Shown piece after piece: positions 4,896 to 5,611 of a stretch of 5,611 nt of DNA. Within the stretch, counting starts at the first letter, position 1. Each line of letters starts with the position of its first letter. Both the position numbers and the translations under genes were made by a program. The stretch spans positions 62,514 to 68,124 of the forward strand of contig NVWX01000019.1 in the NCBI GenBank assembly GCA_002746355.1, given 5' to 3'. The notes beneath the pieces are model-generated. The model did no database searches and had not been told where the DNA came from. It saw only the letters and a list, made by a program, of their open reading frames with translations. The DNA is from Dehalococcoidia bacterium (GTDB lineage: Bacteria; Chloroflexota; Dehalococcoidia; Lucifugimonadales; UBA3495).

Positions 4896-5525
4896 CTATG
4901 TCGCCGCTGGCTGGTTGGCCGGGGCGGCGCGCTGGAACGCCGTCAGCTCGTTGCAGGCCGCTTCGGCGGCGAGCAGGCGCGGCCAGCGAAGGTCCGCGCC
5001 GAAACGGCGGGCATTGCCCATTTGCGAGACGAGGCAGATGTCGGCGAGCGTCACGCTATCGCCGAAGCAAAAAGGGCCGTCCTCCGCCTCGATCAGGCGC
5101 TCGCAGGCGTCGAGGCCATCTTCGATGGTCTGGCGGGCCCACTGGGTCGCCGCCTCCTCGCTGCCCGTGAGCGCCTCGATCCTCTTCAGGATCTTGAGGT
5201 TCTGGACCGGATGGGTGTCGCAGGCGATGACTTGCGCGAACGCGCGGACCTTCGCCCGGCGCACCGGGTCCTGCGGCAGCAGGGGCGGCTCGGGGTGAAC
5301 CTCTTCCAGGTAATCGCAGATGGCCAGCGACTGCGTGAGCACCGTCCCGTCATCGAGTTCCAGCGCGGGAACGAGGCCCTGCGGGTTGAGCCGCAGGAAT
5401 GCCTCGGAACGCTGTTCGCCCTCGCGCAGGACGTAGGAGGAATTGGTGTATTCGATCCCCTTCAGTTCCAGCGCAATGCGGACGCGGTGCGAGGCACCCG
5501 AGCGGAAGAATCCGTGCAATCGCAT
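4896..5525 (-). CDS. maiA: Zeta-class glutathione S-transferase, maleylacetoacetate/maleylpyruvate isomerase
   Basis: A 209-residue enzyme of the zeta GST class, full length for the family. It uses glutathione to isomerise maleylacetoacetate to fumarylacetoacetate (tyrosine/homogentisate pathway), or maleylpyruvate to fumarylpyruvate (gentisate pathway). The N-terminal thioredoxin-like domain has the active-site segment RSGASHRVR (8-16, Ser9/Ser12), LNPQGLVPALE (46-56) and TQSLAI (64-69) for glutathione contacts. The helical domain contains ACDTHPVQNLKIL (101-113), and the C-terminus AFQRAAPANQP is typical. I chose the ATG at 5525; a TTG at 5537 overlaps the upstream stop. It begins eight bases after the hydrolase-family gene, so the two are co-transcribed. 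Base composition is clearly richer in G+C than the left part of the window. Homogentisate versus gentisate cannot be decided from the sequence, so the symbol is tentative. Confidence 0.85.
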   Translation of the reverse strand: MRLHGFFRSGASHRVRIALELKGIEYTNSSYVLREGEQRSEAFLRLNPQGLVPALELDDGTVLTQSLAICDYLEEVHPEPPLLPQDPVRRAKVRAFAQVIACDTHPVQNLKILKRIEALTGSEEAATQWARQTIEDGLDACERLIEAEDGPFCFGDSVTLADICLVSQMGNARRFGADLRWPRLLAAEAACNELTAFQRAAPANQPAAT

Positions 5526-5533
5526 GTCTGACG

Positions 5534-5611
5534 TCAATCCCTGGCCGGTTCGCCAATGGTAATGGTGCAGTCGCTGATGCCTTCGACACTGACGGTCACG
5601 ACATCGCCGGG
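5534..5611 (-). CDS. Fumarylacetoacetate hydrolase-family protein, C-terminal end
   Basis: Only the last 25 codons are in the window; the gene continues past its right edge. The readable end has PGDVV followed by a VSVEGI strand and a TITIG stretch. This is the usual C-terminal strand pair of fumarylacetoacetate hydrolase-family enzymes (fumarylacetoacetase, fumarylpyruvate hydrolase and relatives). Its stop lies eight bases before the GST start. The pairing of this hydrolase family with a zeta GST is a known arrangement in aromatic ring-cleavage pathways, where the isomerase product is hydrolysed to fumarate plus acetoacetate or pyruvate. With so little sequence the exact substrate is open. 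Confidence 0.7.
   Translation of the reverse strand, partial: PGDVVTVSVEGISDCTITIGEPARD

Noticed and set aside
5022..5531. Long plus-strand ORF opposite the GST gene.
   Set aside because: High-G+C antisense shadow; the minus-strand frame has full zeta-GST homology and operon context.

Overview
The window looks like a piece of a free-living bacterial genome, probably a Chloroflexota member (SAR202 / Dehalococcoidia-like). This placement is an inference. It rests on the secreted trypsin-like protein near 3.4-4.7 kb, which has a lipoprotein-type leader, a Thr/Pro/Val linker and a GNSGGP serine-protease core of a kind I associate with that phylum, and on the style of the GlcG / ABM / CMD genes. 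The right end (about 4.9-5.6 kb, minus strand) is visibly richer in G+C and reads like proteobacterial aromatic-acid catabolism genes, so the window may be a mosaic.

Layout. 65-385 (minus): N-terminal stub of a C5-cytosine DNA methyltransferase that stops exactly where the catalytic Pro-Cys motif should begin. 386-826: no convincing gene; it holds a terminator-like hairpin, a possible -10 box and a possible 32-codon leader ORF. 827-1669 (plus): an atypical short-chain dehydrogenase/reductase (SDR) with an insert in its nucleotide-binding glycine motif and no YxxxK, followed by a strong intrinsic terminator. 1867-3242 (plus): a likely three-gene operon of a GlcG/HbpS-family protein, an ABM-fold small monooxygenase-like protein and a carboxymuconolactone decarboxylase (CMD)/AhpD-like protein. 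3380-4658 (plus): a trypsin-like lipoprotein gene broken by an in-frame TAA and a one-base frameshift, whose catalytic His is also replaced by Gln. 4678-4878 (minus): biotinyl-carrier domain lacking a proper start. 4896-5525 (minus): zeta-class GST (maleylacetoacetate/maleylpyruvate isomerase). 5534-5611 (minus): C-terminus of a fumarylacetoacetate hydrolase-family protein, in operon with the GST.

The main observation is in the CMD/AhpD-like gene. Its frame is interrupted by a single TGA that falls exactly on the second cysteine of the redox CxxC motif (Cys-Pro-Phe-TGA), and homologous sequence continues in the same frame for 113 more codons. A stem-loop with a bulged U and an apical AGG lies 11-29 bases downstream and closely resembles the geometry of the E. 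coli fdhF SECIS element. The best reading is a selenoprotein with a CxxU redox centre, encoded with two small oxidative/ligand-binding genes. The caveat is that the next gene is clearly decayed or mis-sequenced, so a nonsense mutation must be excluded.

How the genes work together: the three-gene operon may be a small redox or detoxification module (cofactor/ligand-binding GlcG-like protein, ABM-fold protein, thiol/selenol peroxidase-like CMD), but its substrate cannot be read from the sequence. The minus-strand pair at the right end fits ring-cleavage product processing: isomerisation of a maleyl compound, then hydrolysis of the fumaryl product.
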